Translations under genes and position numbers: made by a program
Notes under the pieces: generated by a model
What the model was told of the DNA's origin: nothing
Database searches by the model: none
Seen by the model: the letters and a program-made list of their open reading frames with translations, nothing else
DNA from: Chimonanthus salicifolius
Taxonomy: Eukaryota; Streptophyta; Magnoliopsida; Laurales; Calycanthaceae
NCBI GenBank assembly: GCA_013350335.1
Contig: CM023539.1
Coordinates: forward strand, 22,003,043-22,067,042
Reading direction: 5' to 3'
Length of the DNA: 64,000 bases
Shown: positions 21,765 to 32,723 of the stretch, piece by piece
How the letters are laid out: every line of letters starts with the position of its first letter
Position numbering within the stretch: position 1 is the stretch's first letter

Positions 21765-22340
21765 TGTGGATTAGAAGTAAAATTCAATGCAATATGAATG
21801 ATGAAAAGAAACGTATAGATGCTGCGTTTTAGGCTCGCTCATTTGAATATTCGAAATGGTCAAAGTCGGATTTTATGTATGTGATTAAACCAATGGATAA
21901 TAGGCTAAGTTAAGGGCCGATTTTCGATAAACTTATGATGTAATTAAAGATCATTGAATGGATCTAGAGTTATAACTAGTTAAGAACTTAACCATGGATA
22001 ACGTATGGACTAATTCGGAAAATGTAATAAGGTATCGGACGTCGCAAACGGTACGCGATCGGCGACCGGATTAACGAGCGGAAAACGTAACGGAACGCTA
22101 CACGGTATTCGGTAGGATTCCTACCTTTTTGTAAGCGATGGATATGTGATGGTGTTTTAAATTATTTATGATTATGTTTTATTCTTATGATGAGTTTCAA
22201 GCTATGAATCTTATGGATTATATTTTTATATTATGCATTATATGGCTATGTATGGTATATCAAAATTATGATTTATCTATATACTACATAGCATAATGCA
22301 CGTACATCTCATGCATGGCATGGGCAGGAAAATAATAAAA

Positions 22341-22505
22341 CCGGAGTCCATGCTCCGTCGGGGCGACCGAGAATCAGACATGGGGATAGCCTGAGGGCTA
22401 TGACCGGAGTCCATGCTCCGTCGGGACGACCGAGAATCACACATGGGGATAGTTCGATAACCGGAGTCCATGCTCCGTCGGGGCGACCGAGAAGCAAACA
22501 TGGGG
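22341..22505. repeat. 3-copy tandem repeat (about 60 bp) in Gypsy-1 LTR
   Basis: Units start at 22341, 22404 and 22461, each CCGGAGTCCATGCTCCGTCGG, then GCGACCGAGAA and ACATGGGGA. The 3' LTR has the same three copies at 31501-31665. Each unit contains a small GGAG/CTCC stem. Confidence 0.9.
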
Positions 22506-23200
22506 AACAGGATATTGTATGATCATACGGATAATGGGTGGGACACATGACATAAGCACCCATGACATAGCATTCATCACATACTTATTTTGTTGTATTT
22601 TATGTTATCGATATGTGTATATCACTAATCCATGTGCTAGCCCTACTCGGAGTCCTACTGGGCGCGTTGACTAACGCCCTACTTCTACCCTAGCTGATGA
22701 CGCAGGAGAGGCAGGAAGCGGTGGACATACCGGAGGCCAAGCTTAGGAGCTTGGAAAGCGCAGTCTTAGTTTATATTATATTTTACATTTTGGTGATGTA
22801 ATTTTAAAGTAGCTTAGCTTGTCGGGTTGTATAATTTTACATTTCCTGCGATGGTTTGGACGTTACTTATGGATGATGCATTTTGTGATACAATCATGAA
22901 CGTAGGGGCATTTTGGTAAATTCAATGTTATATCTTCCCTTCTATCTAAAAACCGGTAGCATAGACTCTATTACCATGTTCCGCAATAACTATAATCCGC
23001 GAGCTTACTTCCCACGCGTGAATCATTCTCGTGGACTTAGTTCCGCGCACGCGTGGGGTTGGCCAGTTAAGGGTCGGGCTTTAGAAGCTCGAACTTAACT
23101 CGCGTCGTGGCGTCCGCGCCCTCTCTCACTCTTCTATTTTAAAAAAAAAAAATAGACTCTGATTTTCGTAAAATGGGTGAAATAGGGCGGGGCGTTACAG

Positions 23201-23213
23201 TTGGTATTAGAGC
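23201..23213 (+). other. primer-binding site of Gypsy-1
   Basis: TTGGTATTAGAGC lies one base after the LTR end: the initiator tRNA-Met complement (TGGTATCAGAGC) with one change. Confidence 0.85.
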
Positions 23214-23718
23214 GAAATCGAAAGAATGAATCTCTCGAAGTAGGATTAAGACGGTTGCATGTCTCACTGACAGCTAAGAATCCCAACTGACCGACTTTTC
23301 GGAGTCCGCTGCACGGGGGTCGGATTAATCTACTTCGATTGACTCAGACTGAAACATTCAATCTGAGCGCTACATTTGACGTAAGAAATGATAGGAAGGG
23401 AAGTACAATCATTATAACATTGAGGGAATTACCAAAATTAGGAGATTTCCCCCAATTTCACAAAAATGGACAAACATAGCTAGATGGGAAGTTTTCCCCA
23501 AACCAAGTATGCTTATTTGGCAACTTTCCCCAAATGAAAAAAAAAAAAAAAACAATATTCAATACTTAGGAATTTCCCCCAAAAATGAAGTATACTTAAT
23601 CAATAATTCTTCCCCAAATCGAAGGAACATTTGATACTTAGGAAAATTATTCCAAATTATGAACATGACAATGATTGTGAAAGAACTAAGTCAATATGTT
23701 TCGATGACTTAGGAAAAG

Positions 23719-24825
23719 ATGCCGCCAAAGAGAAGAACCCGTCGCAACCCCCGAGTGGAGAGAGAGGTAACACCCCCTCGACAGGAAGAAGAGGTACCAC
23801 CACCTCATACAGCCGAGGGACAAAATAGTATCAACGTAGAAGGTGTACCTCCCGAGTTGAAGGACATAGTTCAAGCGGCAATCGCTTCTGCTCTACAACA
23901 ACATTCAAGCGGCAATGCGACCGCCAGCGACTCCAATAAACGAAAGATGGTCAAGGACTTCCAACAACAGCGCCCTCCCTACTTCAAGGGAAAGGAAGGG
24001 GCTGTGGGAGCGGAACACTGGTTAAAGAGGATCAACCAAATCTTGAATTTGCTCCAGATTTCCAGTACTGCTGATAAGATCTTATTAGCCACATCCCAAC
24101 TGATCGAGGATGCCGGTAGTTGGTGGGAAGTGGTAGAAAAGCAACAAGCATTGATACCGGAAGGAGAAAGGATACCCATGACATGGGAGTGGTTCTCGGC
24201 CACCTTCCTAGAACAATTCTTTCTGGAGGAAGAAAGAGAGAGCCAGACTGAAGTTTTCATCTCATTGGTACAGGGCAACATGACAGTGGCGGAGTATCAC
24301 AGAGAATTTCTTAAACTGTCTATCTATGGGTTCTATATGCTGGATACTAAACACCGAAGGGCCCGTAAGTTTGAACGGGGCCTTCGGCCAAGCATCAAGA
24401 ATAGAGTAACCATTTTCAAAGAGCCCACACTGGCAGGGGTGGTTAGCAGGGCCACCATCGCAGAAAAGGAACTAAATGAGATAGTGCGGTTCGACAACCG
24501 TCGAGGGCAAGGTGGGCGGGGAACATTCCAACCCAACAAGAAGTTCCGCCCGAATCATAGCAGGCCCTCACCCTCCACTGGATCTACCGGGGGCTTTCGC
24601 CCTAGTCAGCCTTCTACATCAGCATCAGTCACACAGGTTCCCCGGGGTGGGAACACCTGTTATCAGTGTGGCCAACAGGGCCACTACAAGAGAGAGTGTC
24701 CACAGACTAGCCGACCCTCCAACTTCAGGGGCCCTTTCCGCCCTCCAACTAGACCAACGCAGTCGCGGGGAGGCAGAACACATAATCAGGCGGGGCGGGC
24801 ACCAAAACCTGCGGGATCTGGATGA
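23719..24825 (+). CDS. Gypsy-1 Gag
   Basis: A 368-residue Gag, the structural protein that forms the particle and packages element RNA. It starts MPPKRRTRRNPR, has a retrotransposon gag domain at about residues 80-215 (FKGKEGAVGAEHWLKRI, SWWEVVEKQQ, FLEQFFLEEERE, QGNMTVAEYHREFLKLSIYG), a basic Gly/Ser/Pro-rich linker, and one CCHC knuckle CYQCGQQGHYKRECP at about 313-327. It ends in a TGA at 24823-24825. Tekay elements normally continue into protease in the same frame, so the stop is likely a defect. The frame is otherwise open. Confidence 0.9.
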   Translation: MPPKRRTRRNPRVEREVTPPRQEEEVPPPHTAEGQNSINVEGVPPELKDIVQAAIASALQQHSSGNATASDSNKRKMVKDFQQQRPPYFKGKEGAVGAEHWLKRINQILNLLQISSTADKILLATSQLIEDAGSWWEVVEKQQALIPEGERIPMTWEWFSATFLEQFFLEEERESQTEVFISLVQGNMTVAEYHREFLKLSIYGFYMLDTKHRRARKFERGLRPSIKNRVTIFKEPTLAGVVSRATIAEKELNEIVRFDNRRGQGGRGTFQPNKKFRPNHSRPSPSTGSTGGFRPSQPSTSASVTQVPRGGNTCYQCGQQGHYKRECPQTSRPSNFRGPFRPPTRPTQSRGGRTHNQAGRAPKPAGSG

Positions 24826-25440
24826 CTCTTCACCATACCATCTCCAATAGCAGTGGACCGTTCAGTGATGCAAGGTATGGCTGTAATTGGTAGTTCCTAT
24901 GCTGTTATTTATTTGACTCTGGAGCATCACATTCATTCATATCTGCCACGGGTACACTAGTACAAAACCCTGTCCACATCACTCACTATTGTATCCCCCG
25001 TCGGAGACACATCATTAGGACTAATATGTACGGCATTGAACACGGAACTCGCGGGATTCAGATTTGAGTTTGATTATTTAGTAATCGATACGGCGGAATA
25101 TGATGTCATATTTGGCATGGATTGGTTGACCACGTATCAGGCCCATATTGACTGCCATCTTCGTAGGGTAACATTTTGGTCACCCGAGGGAAAGCGGTAT
25201 ATGGTACACGCTGACAGACAGGGAATCCCTAGAAGACTGCAAGAGGAATTGAACCATCTTGCCTTGAACAGCCTCAGATTAGATAAGGCACCAACGGGTG
25301 AACTTCCGGCGGTAGTAGCAGATTTTGCCGAGGTATTCCCAATAGAACTCCCTGGTTTGCCACCCAAGAGGGAGATAGACTTTGAAATAAAATTATACCC
25401 CGGCGCCGCTCCAGTATCATTACCCCATTATAGATGGCGC
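24826..25440 (+). pseudogene. Gypsy-1 protease region, frame-shifted
   Basis: The aspartic protease signature DSGASHSFI is readable at about 24915-24941, and the downstream segment GFRFEFDYLVID / YDVIFGMDWL (25036-25452 frame) is the family's C-terminal protease half and RT linker. They lie in different frames. At least two frame changes occur between 24826 and 25036, after the gag stop, and another base is missing near 25432 just before the RT frame. Protease activity in cis is therefore not expected. Confidence 0.85.
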
Positions 25441-28067
25441 CAGCTGAGATGACCGAATTGAAGAAGCAAATTGATGAACTGCTCAGACTAGGCTTCATTC
25501 GGAACAGTACATCCGCATGGGGAGCCCCAGTGTTATTTGTGAAAAAGAAAGACGGTACCCTACGAATGTGTGTGGACTATAGGAAATTAAATCAGTTAAC
25601 TGTCAGGAACAAGTATCCCCTACCCCGGATTGATGATCTGTTTGATCAACTTAGGGGTTCCTCTCATTTCTCTAAGATTGACCTGATGTCCGGATACCAT
25701 CAAATCCGGGTTAGAGAAGAGGACATAGAGAAGACAGCTTTCAGGACACGGTATGGTCTATATGAATATGTAGTCATGCCGTTTGGACTTACCAATGCAC
25801 CGGCGGTGTTCATGGATCTGATGAATAGAATATTCCGTCCATACTTAGATCAGTTTGTGATCGTATTCATCGATGATATTCTGATCTACTCCAAAGGTCA
25901 GAACGAACATGCCGAACACCTGCGGATAGTCCTAGACACCTTGCGGAAGAACCAATTGTATGCCAAAGCTAGCAAGTGTGAATTTTGGTTATCTGAAGTC
26001 AATTTCTTGGGGCACATCATATCAGAGGAAGGTATAGCCGTGGACCCAGCTAAGGTAGCAGCAGTCAAGGAATGGAAAGCGCCGACAAATGTGACCGAGA
26101 TCCGCAGTTTTCTGGGATTGGCCGGTTACTATCGGAAATTCATTTTGGACTTCTCCAAGATTGCAGCTCCGCTTACCCGACTCACTCAGAAAGGAGTCAA
26201 ATTTGAGTGGTCCAATCTGTGCAATCAAAGATTTGAGGAGCTTAAGGAGAGGCTTACGACCGCTCCTATTCTGATCTTACCGGAAAGAGGCAAAAATTAT
26301 GAAGTGTACTGTGATGCCTCCGGTGAGGGACTGGGGTGTACACTCAGTCAAAGTAATCGTGCAGTGGCGTATGGATCAAGACAGTTGAAAATTCATGAAC
26401 GCCATTATCCCACACATGATCTAGAATTAGCAGCGGTAGTCTTCGCTCTCAAAAGCTGGAGACACTACCTCTATGGTGAAAAGTTTGAGGTGTTCTCGGA
26501 TCACAAAAGTTTAAAATACTTATTTGATCAGAAAGAACTCAATATGAGACAGCGTAGATGGATGGAATATCTGGCGGATTATGAGTTCGCACTTCGGTAT
26601 CATCCGGGCAAGGCGAACAAAGTGGCGGATGCCCTCAGCCGTTTGTCACATGCGACAGTAGCCAGCATGATCAGGATGGAATGGGAGGTACTGAATACCA
26701 TCAGAGAATTTAAACTCTACCTCAATAATCATGGGACCATATATAATCTGATCATACGATCCAACATGGTCTCTGAGATTGAACGGGAGCAACGGACAGA
26801 TCCAGAGATGGAGGAGATCTGGGCTAAAATGTCTACCGGTGAGGTTGTACCGGAGTGGGAATTACGACCAGGACAGGGTCTTATGTTCCAAGGTAGGACA
26901 TACGTACCTAGGAATTGCAGAAGAGAGTTGCTGATTGAAGCACACCAAACCAAACTCTCTATCCACCCGGGCAGCACGAAGATGTACCATGATCTTAAGA
27001 GGCACTATTGGTGGCAAGGACTTAAGAAAGACGTGGCAGAGTTTGTTGCTCGTTGCTTAACATGTCAACAGGTTAAGGCAGAACATCGGAAACCACCGGG
27101 CCTACTTGCACCCTTACCGGTACCAGAATGGAAATGGGAGCACATAACCATGGATTTTGTAACAGGGCTACCCAGGTCATCAAAGGGCAACGATGCGATA
27201 TGGGTCATAGTGGACCGGTTGACCAAGTCTGCACATTTCCTTCCCATCAAGATGACAGATTCATCAGAGACTTTGGGTCGACGGTACATCCGGGAGATCA
27301 TCATGTTACATGGTATTCCCCGGTCTATTGTATCCGACAGGGATGGCCGATTCACCGGCAGAGTATGGCAAGGCTTGCAGTCAGCTATGGGAACCGACGT
27401 ATTAACTAGCACAGCATTTCATCCACAGACTGATGGACAGTCAGAGAGGACGATACAGACACTGGAAGATATGCTGAGAGCATGCATGCTAGACTTCAAG
27501 GGCGGATGGGAGGATCATCTGCCACTGGTGGAGTTCTCTTACAATAACAGTTACCAGGCAAGTCTCCAGATGGCTCCGTTTGAGGCCTTGTATGGTAGAC
27601 CGTGTAGATCGCCAGTGTGTTGGACGGAGGCCGGTGAGCCTGCGTTGATCGGACCAGATTTGGTTGCAGAGACTACAACGCAGATTAAGCTGGTACGGCA
27701 ACATCTACTCACTGCACAGAGCCGTCAGAAGAGCTATGCCGACAAGAGGAGAAGGTTCCTTGAGTTTGAGGTGGGAGACTTAGTGTTCTTAAAAGTCTCG
27801 CCACGGAAAGGGCACATGAGGTTCGGAAAGAAAGGGAAACTGTCGCCTAGATTTGTGGGGCCGTTTCCAATACTGAAGAGGGTGGGAGGGGTAGCTTATC
27901 AGTTAGCGCTCCCTCCACAGCTGTCATCTCTACATGATGTGTTTCATGTGTCCATGTTGAGAAAGTACAATCCTGATCCTTCTCATGTGATAAATGTTCA
28001 AGACATCGATGTACAAAGCGACGTGACATATGTGGAGAAGCCGGTCAGAGTTATTGAAAGCGAATAA
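25434..28067 (+). CDS. Gypsy-1 RT-RNase H-integrase (Pol)
   Basis: An open frame of 877 codons. RT occupies about residues 1-230 ([45 protein letters not shown], catalytic FIDDILIYS). RNase H is at about 285-400 ([44 protein letters not shown]). Integrase has a zinc-binding part ([16 protein letters not shown], about 500-560), a core with [19 protein letters not shown] and [11 protein letters not shown], and a GPY/F-like module [12 protein letters not shown] near 800. All catalytic motifs are visible and intact. The frame is separated from protease by a frameshift, so the first in-frame ATG is not a natural start. It ends at a TAA inside the family's C-terminal tail. Confidence 0.95.
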   Translation: MAPAEMTELKKQIDELLRLGFIRNSTSAWGAPVLFVKKKDGTLRMCVDYRKLNQLTVRNKYPLPRIDDLFDQLRGSSHFSKIDLMSGYHQIRVREEDIEKTAFRTRYGLYEYVVMPFGLTNAPAVFMDLMNRIFRPYLDQFVIVFIDDILIYSKGQNEHAEHLRIVLDTLRKNQLYAKASKCEFWLSEVNFLGHIISEEGIAVDPAKVAAVKEWKAPTNVTEIRSFLGLAGYYRKFILDFSKIAAPLTRLTQKGVKFEWSNLCNQRFEELKERLTTAPILILPERGKNYEVYCDASGEGLGCTLSQSNRAVAYGSRQLKIHERHYPTHDLELAAVVFALKSWRHYLYGEKFEVFSDHKSLKYLFDQKELNMRQRRWMEYLADYEFALRYHPGKANKVADALSRLSHATVASMIRMEWEVLNTIREFKLYLNNHGTIYNLIIRSNMVSEIEREQRTDPEMEEIWAKMSTGEVVPEWELRPGQGLMFQGRTYVPRNCRRELLIEAHQTKLSIHPGSTKMYHDLKRHYWWQGLKKDVAEFVARCLTCQQVKAEHRKPPGLLAPLPVPEWKWEHITMDFVTGLPRSSKGNDAIWVIVDRLTKSAHFLPIKMTDSSETLGRRYIREIIMLHGIPRSIVSDRDGRFTGRVWQGLQSAMGTDVLTSTAFHPQTDGQSERTIQTLEDMLRACMLDFKGGWEDHLPLVEFSYNNSYQASLQMAPFEALYGRPCRSPVCWTEAGEPALIGPDLVAETTTQIKLVRQHLLTAQSRQKSYADKRRRFLEFEVGDLVFLKVSPRKGHMRFGKKGKLSPRFVGPFPILKRVGGVAYQLALPPQLSSLHDVFHVSMLRKYNPDPSHVINVQDIDVQSDVTYVEKPVRVIESE

Positions 28068-28190
28068 AGGGTGTTACGGAACCACGCCATCCAGTTCGTC
28101 AAGGTGGTATGGGAACGACATGGCAGTGAAGAAACCACCTGGGAACTTGAGTCGGAAATGAAAACCGCCTATCCGGAGCTCTTCGCATGA
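28068..28190 (+). pseudogene. Gypsy-1 chromodomain-like tail cut off by a stop
   Basis: After the TAA at 28065-28067 the same frame continues for 40 codons (RVLRNHAIQFVKVVWERHG, ETTWELESEM, YPELFA) to a TGA at 28188. This resembles the C-terminal CHD-like module of Tekay/Del integrases, thought to guide insertion into heterochromatin. A single-base change can account for the stop. Confidence 0.8.
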
Positions 28191-28237
28191 GTTATTTTGG
28201 ACCCCTACTTCGCTCGAATTTTCGGGACGAAAATTTC

Positions 28238-28246
28238 AAAAGAGGA
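28238..28246 (+). other. polypurine tract of Gypsy-1
   Basis: AAAAGAGGA lies six bases before the 3' LTR start at 28253, after the Gypsy-typical CGGGACGAAAATTTC. Confidence 0.75.
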
Positions 28247-28252
28247 TTCTAT

Positions 28253-31200
28253 TGTAATAGCCCGAATTTTCTAATTAATATATATTTGACATTTATTGAT
28301 TTTAATTTGAATTTTAACATAATGGAATGCCAAATGGACCAAATTTTGGGACAATGGCCCAAGGATAGCTCAATTGGGCCATGGATTGGATGAAATCCAT
28401 TTAATGGGTCAATGAGGATTAAATCCGGTCAACGATGGTCAAGTGGGCCCGATAGCCATGTGGGACCCAATGGATCAAAATTGGTCCAAACTCTAAGGCA
28501 AAGGGGTAGAAAATAAATTGGTTGGGCCGTGGGCCCAATGGTGGGCCAATTATTTTAAAAAGGGTGAATTGGAATTAAACCCTCTAAGTTAGTAATAAAA
28601 TGAAATTGCATGACCAAGTGGGGCCCACCCAAGGCAAAGGTGGGGCCAATCATCATGGTTGACTTGGTCAACCATGGATAAATTGAGAGGACTAAGGTGG
28701 ATTAAGGTGAATTAATTTGATTAAAATTATTGTAAAATTATCTAAGTTAAAATTAATGGAATTAAAATGACATGGCCGAGAGGGGCCCACCTCCACCTCA
28801 TCAAGTGAGGTGGCGGGTGGGGTAGGTATAGGTAGGGACCGTCCACCATGGTTGACTTGGTCAACCATGGGTGGATTTCTTAGATAGATAAATGTTATGA
28901 AATTAAATTGGATAGAAATTAATTAACCTAAGTAAGGATTTAATTTAATTAATTAGGTTGGTCAATTAGGGTCAACATAGGACAAGTCAATGGTGGTTTC
29001 ATCTCATTGAAACCACCTAAGAAAAACAAGAAAAATACCATGGACTTGGGTGGTGGTTTCATCTCAACCACCACCACTCCAAATATGGTGACCCATACCC
29101 AAATGAGTGGTCAAAGAGGGAAGACCCAAACCACCCCTTTTCAAACACCAAAAACCATTGGCTTGGTGGTGGTTTGGTCTCAACCACCACCACCAAGGTC
29201 AAGGGAGCCCATACTTTGGTTGGTGGAGCCATAATGGTGGAGTGTAGTTTGGTCAACCAAAATGAGATGTGTTTGATCTCATTTCTCATCTCCTTTCCAT
29301 CTCTCTCTCTCCCTCTCTCTCTTGCACTCTCAAAAAACGTCCCTTGCACTAAGGAAAAGAGAACAAAGCTTAGAAGAAAAACTTAGAAAGAAAGAAGAAG
29401 AAAAGAGAAGGAAAAGATTAAGTCTTGGGCCACCCCAAGATCAAGATCCTTGAAGAATTTTCTCCCTCATTTCCATACTCTTTCCCTCTCAACCTAACCC
29501 TATCTTAGCCAATCCAAGCATGTTCCACCATTGATCAAGCTCATCTAGCCGATCAAACAAGGAGAGGAAGAAGAAAGGAGGCCAAAGAGGTTGACGGGAA
29601 CGACAAAGACCGGATGAGTCGTCGGGCAGTAAGATTTCTTTAAACAAGATTTTATTTTAGGAATATAAAATCCATTTCTTAGACTAAATGTGGCCAAAAA
29701 CGTGGTGGGCCATGGTTCTAAGATCCATCAAAAGATAAGATAAGAAATGGATAAAAATGGAGGAATGGATTAAGAAATGGAAGAATGGAATTTCTAAATA
29801 GAATTTTTTAAGTCTTTATTAAGCATAGGAAAATGGAAATTTTGATGGATTGGATGGACCTACATGGCCGAACCCCATGGTAAATGGTGATGAATTTATT
29901 AAGATGTTAAGGTTTGAAAATGATGGAGAATGGTTAGGGTTTCAAGGGTTAAATGTAGGCAAATTTTTGGAAAAAGTTTTATGATGAAATCCATGGATGA
30001 TGTTTTAGAATTTTTTTTGGAACTATGGTGATGGTTAATTATTTTTATAAGAATAGAAAGATGGAAAATGATGGAGAAAATGATAGTTGTAAATGGATTT
30101 CCAAAATGTATGACACAAGTTTTAAATGGACCAAATGAATGATATTAATGATTTTAAAGGGAATTTTTAACAAGAAAAATCATGGACAAATATTCATAGA
30201 ACTTTGGTCTTAAATGGCTCTAAGAAAGGTGGGCCATGAACCATGGGTTCGGCCATGGTGTATGGCCGAACCCTATGGTAATGGTTTGAGATTTTTAGGC
30301 ATGGAAAATAACATGGAAGAATGGGAATTTGGATAGATGAGTAAGTATGGTGTGTGGTAATCTTTTTGATGGAAATGAAAATTTAGATGGATTATTTTGG
30401 GACAAAACTTAGTCTTTGAAAATGGTATCCATAAAGGTGAACCTTAGGGTAGTGAATAGTGGATTTAATAAATGGAAAATAATGTAGAGGAATACTAGAT
30501 TTTAATGGATTTATAAAAATGATATGTGAGATTTTAAATGGGATGAAAATGGGGACTTGAATGGATAATTTAAATTCATTGGAGATTGGATTAAAGGGAG
30601 TAAGATGGACCCAAGAAAATGAAGATAGGGTACCATGGGTTCGGCCATGGTATATGGCCGAACCCATGATCCCTTTGTGGGCCACCTTGAGGGCCAAATG
30701 TGAAAGGACATATGGAGTTAAATGTTTTTCAAAAATTAAACAATAGGTGGCTGATTTTGGATATGTTATGGAATTATAAATGGGTCTAAGTTATGGATGA
30801 AATTTAGACTTAAAATAGACATAAGTGGGTGAATGATTAATCATAGAGGAGAGAGTGGCAAAATGGTAATTATTAGCCACTTTGAAGAACCATGGGTTCG
30901 GCCATGGTACATGGCCGAACCCTATGTGGATTAGAAGTAAAATTCAATGCAATATGAATGATGAAAAGAAACGTATAGATGCTGCGTTTTAGGCTCGCTC
31001 ATTTGAATATTTGAAATGGTCAAAATCGGATTTTATGTATGTGATTAAACCAATGGATAATAGGCTAAGTTAAGGGCCGATTTTCGATAAACTTATGATG
31101 TAATTAAAGATCATTGAATGGATCTAGAGTTATAACTAGTTAAGAACTTAACCATGGATAACGTATGGACTAATTCGGAAAATGTAATAAGGTATCGGAC

Positions 31201-32359
31201 GTCGCAAACGGTACGCGATCGGCGACCGGATTAACGAGCGGAAAACGTAACGGAACGCTACACGGTATTCGGTAGGATTCCTACCTTTTTGTAAGCGATG
31301 GATATGTGATGGTGTTTTAAATTATTTATGATTATGTTTTATTCTTATGATGAGTTTCAAGCTATGAATCTTATGGATTATATTTTTATATTATGCATTA
31401 TATGGCTATGTATGGTATATCAAAATTATGATTTATCTATATACTACATAGCATAATGCACGTACATCTCGTGCATGGCATGGGCAGGAAAATAATAAAA
31501 CCGGAGTCCATGCTCCGTCGGGGCGACCGAGAATCAGACATGGGGATAGCCTGAGGGCTATGACCGGAGTCCATGCTCCGTCGGGACGACCGAGAATCAC
31601 ACATGGGGATAGTTCGATAACCGGAGTCCATGCTCCGTCGGGGCGACCGAGAAGCAAACATGGGGAACAGGATATTGTATGATCATACGGATAATGGGTG
31701 GGACACATGACATAAGCACCCATGACATAGCATTCATCACATACTTATTTTGTTGTATTTTATGTTATCGATATGTGTATATCACTAATCCATGTGCTAG
31801 CCCTACTCGGAGTCCTACTGGGCGCGTTGACTAACGCCCTACTTCTACCCTAGCTGATGACGCAGGAGAGGCAGGAAGCGGTGGACATACCGGAGGCCAA
31901 GCTTAGGAGCTTGGAAAGCGCAGTCTTAGTTTATATTATATTTTACATTTTGGTGATGTAATTTTAAAGTAGCTTAGCTTGTCGGGTTGTATAATTTTAC
32001 ATTTCCTGCGATGGTTTGGACGTTACTTATGGATGATGCATTTTGTGATACAATCATGAACGTAGGGGCATTTTGGTAAATTCAATGTTATATCTTCCCT
32101 TCTATCTAAAAACCGGTAGCATAGACTCTATTACCATGTTCCGCAATAACTATAATCCGCGAGCTTACTTCCCACGCGTGAATCATTCTCGTGGACTTAG
32201 TTCCGCGCACGCGTGGGGTTGGCCAGTTAAGGGTCGGGCTTTAGAAGCTCGAACTTAACTCGCGTCGTGGCGTCCGCGCCCTCTCTCACTCTTCTATTTA
32301 AAAAAAAAAAAATAGACTCTGATTTTCGTAAAATGGGTGAAATAGGGCGGGGCGTTACA
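28253..32359 (+). repeat. Gypsy-1 3' LTR (4.11 kb)
   Basis: Begins TGTAATAGCCC and ends GGGGCGTTACA. It is nearly identical to the 5' LTR. Confidence 0.95.
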
Positions 32360-32364
32360 GTTCA

Positions 32365-32723
32365 ACATGGTTTGCAAACAATAGACCATAAATAACTCCA
32401 ATCCCGAAGAAAAAAACATTCCATTTAGAAGATCACTAGAAGGAGGTTGTTGAAAACATGGATTAATGTTGTGAGACAGGATATGATAGATTTTGGAATG
32501 ATAGAAAGTATAAATATTGATAAGGTTAGTGAAAAGGTAGAACATAAAAGCACTATATAAAGGAGTCAATTAACTTTATTGACAATTATCTTTTTGGAAA
32601 CATACATTGAAAAACAAGACCATTTACATGGTATGTGCCTAATCCATGGTGACATTTGAACAATCCAACTATTTTTGGGAAAATGGTTACAAAGTGTTCT
32701 CCTCCTTGTGCATTTTTGGGTAT
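32365..32723. other. flank between Gypsy-1 and MITE array
   Basis: AT-rich, with no gene or repeat edge recognised. It continues the host sequence that ends at 19023. Confidence 0.4.

Larger units (their letters stand above)
19024..23199 (+). repeat. Gypsy-1 5' LTR (4.18 kb)
   Basis: Starts TGTAATAGCCC and ends GGGGCGTTACA. It differs in length from the 3' LTR mainly by a tandem duplication of about 42 bp at 19612-19700 and a segment of about 30 bp near 19395-19430 that the 3' LTR lacks. It carries many hairpins near its start and a three-copy tandem repeat near 22341. Confidence 0.95.
19019..32364 (+). mobile_element. complete Ty3/Gypsy element (Tekay/Del-like) with TSD GTTCA
   Basis: LTRs at 19024-23199 and 28253-32359 both begin TGTAATAGCCCGAATTTT and end GGCGTTACA. 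GTTCA flanks the whole element at 19019-19023 and 32360-32364. Between them lie a PBS, gag, a protease region, RT-RNase H-integrase and a PPT, in Gypsy order. By eye the two LTRs differ by roughly 15 substitutions plus a few indels over about 4.1 kb, so insertion was recent. The long LTRs, RT-RH-INT order and chromodomain-like tail point to the chromovirus Tekay/Del group. Frameshifts in the protease region and a stop in the tail make it non-autonomous now. Confidence 0.95.

Noticed and set aside
22341..22505. Regularly spaced repeats resembling a CRISPR array
   Set aside because: Only three units, unequal spacers that are themselves related, the same copies in both LTRs of a plant retrotransposon, no cas genes.
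20014..29386. Paired frames at 20014-20226 and 29174-29386 as duplicated genes
   Set aside because: They are the same place in the two LTRs of Gypsy-1 and run through hairpin repeats.
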